Below, piece after piece: positions 63,894 through 64,000 of a stretch of DNA of 64,000 bases. The DNA comes from Azolla caroliniana (lineage: Eukaryota; Polypodiophyta): positions 18,290,001-18,354,000 of the forward strand of contig JBHGNT010000007.1 of NCBI GenBank assembly GCA_043228905.1. The letters run 5' to 3'. Both the position numbers and the translations under genes were made by a program. The notes below the pieces were generated by a model that was given only the letters and a program-made list of their open reading frames with translations, did no database searches and was not told the origin of the DNA. Numbering within the stretch: position 1 is the first letter of the stretch; each line of letters begins with the position of its first letter.

Positions 63894-64000
63894 GGTGCGA
63901 ATAAAAAAATTGTCAGTAGTTGCCCAACTCTGACAGCTCGATCACCCAACTATTACAGATCAATGGCCCCACTATCACTAGCTTGGTTGCCCAACCAAAT

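Overview
The window reads as nuclear DNA of a land plant with large, transposon-filled introns, most likely a fern. A PPR gene of the PLS class with long, nearly uniform triplets, tRNA-iMet-primed Ty1/Copia elements, TTTAGGG tracts and a 42-exon plant housekeeping gene support the plant call. The fern assignment is my inference from the style of the PPR motifs and cannot be proved from this sequence alone.

Layout. Bases 1-2952 hold the 3' part of an intronless PPR gene (plus strand, open at the left edge). From about 2953 to 9245 the DNA is AT-rich and mostly gene-free, with a roughly 200-bp repeat, a telomere-like tract and a 77-bp minisatellite. A young, nearly complete Copia element with two LTRs occupies 9246-14572; its polyprotein frame is interrupted by one TAG.

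The main gene runs from 16201 to 50868 (plus strand). I reconstructed 42 exons by reading across AG/GT junctions. They give a 4173-nt coding sequence in one frame, encoding 1390 residues. The protein is a fusion of two HIBADH/6-phosphogluconate-dehydrogenase-like modules, a DUF1537 four-carbon acid-sugar kinase and a class II ketose-bisphosphate aldolase. This is the architecture of the Arabidopsis protein encoded by At1g18270. The two dehydrogenase modules have the same 11-exon plan with matching phases. The first has lost its nucleotide-binding and catalytic residues. The domain order resembles bacterial acid-sugar operons (dehydrogenase, kinase, aldolase), so the protein may run consecutive steps of one catabolic route.

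Its introns are loaded with pieces of one LINE family. This family has a conserved 3' hairpin and a CTTT tail, and one copy abuts exon 11. The introns also contain a 94-bp minisatellite, a solo LTR with target-site duplication, a degraded Copia on the minus strand, a 5S-rRNA-derived pseudogene and a tRNA-like (SINE) segment.

Downstream, 50869-56440 is mostly AT-rich intergenic DNA. A third, decayed Copia element (minus strand) spans about 56440-61800 and is interrupted by an LTR-like insertion. The right end holds simple repeats, a second tRNA-like segment and an inverted-repeat pair whose sequence recurs at 54.76 kb.
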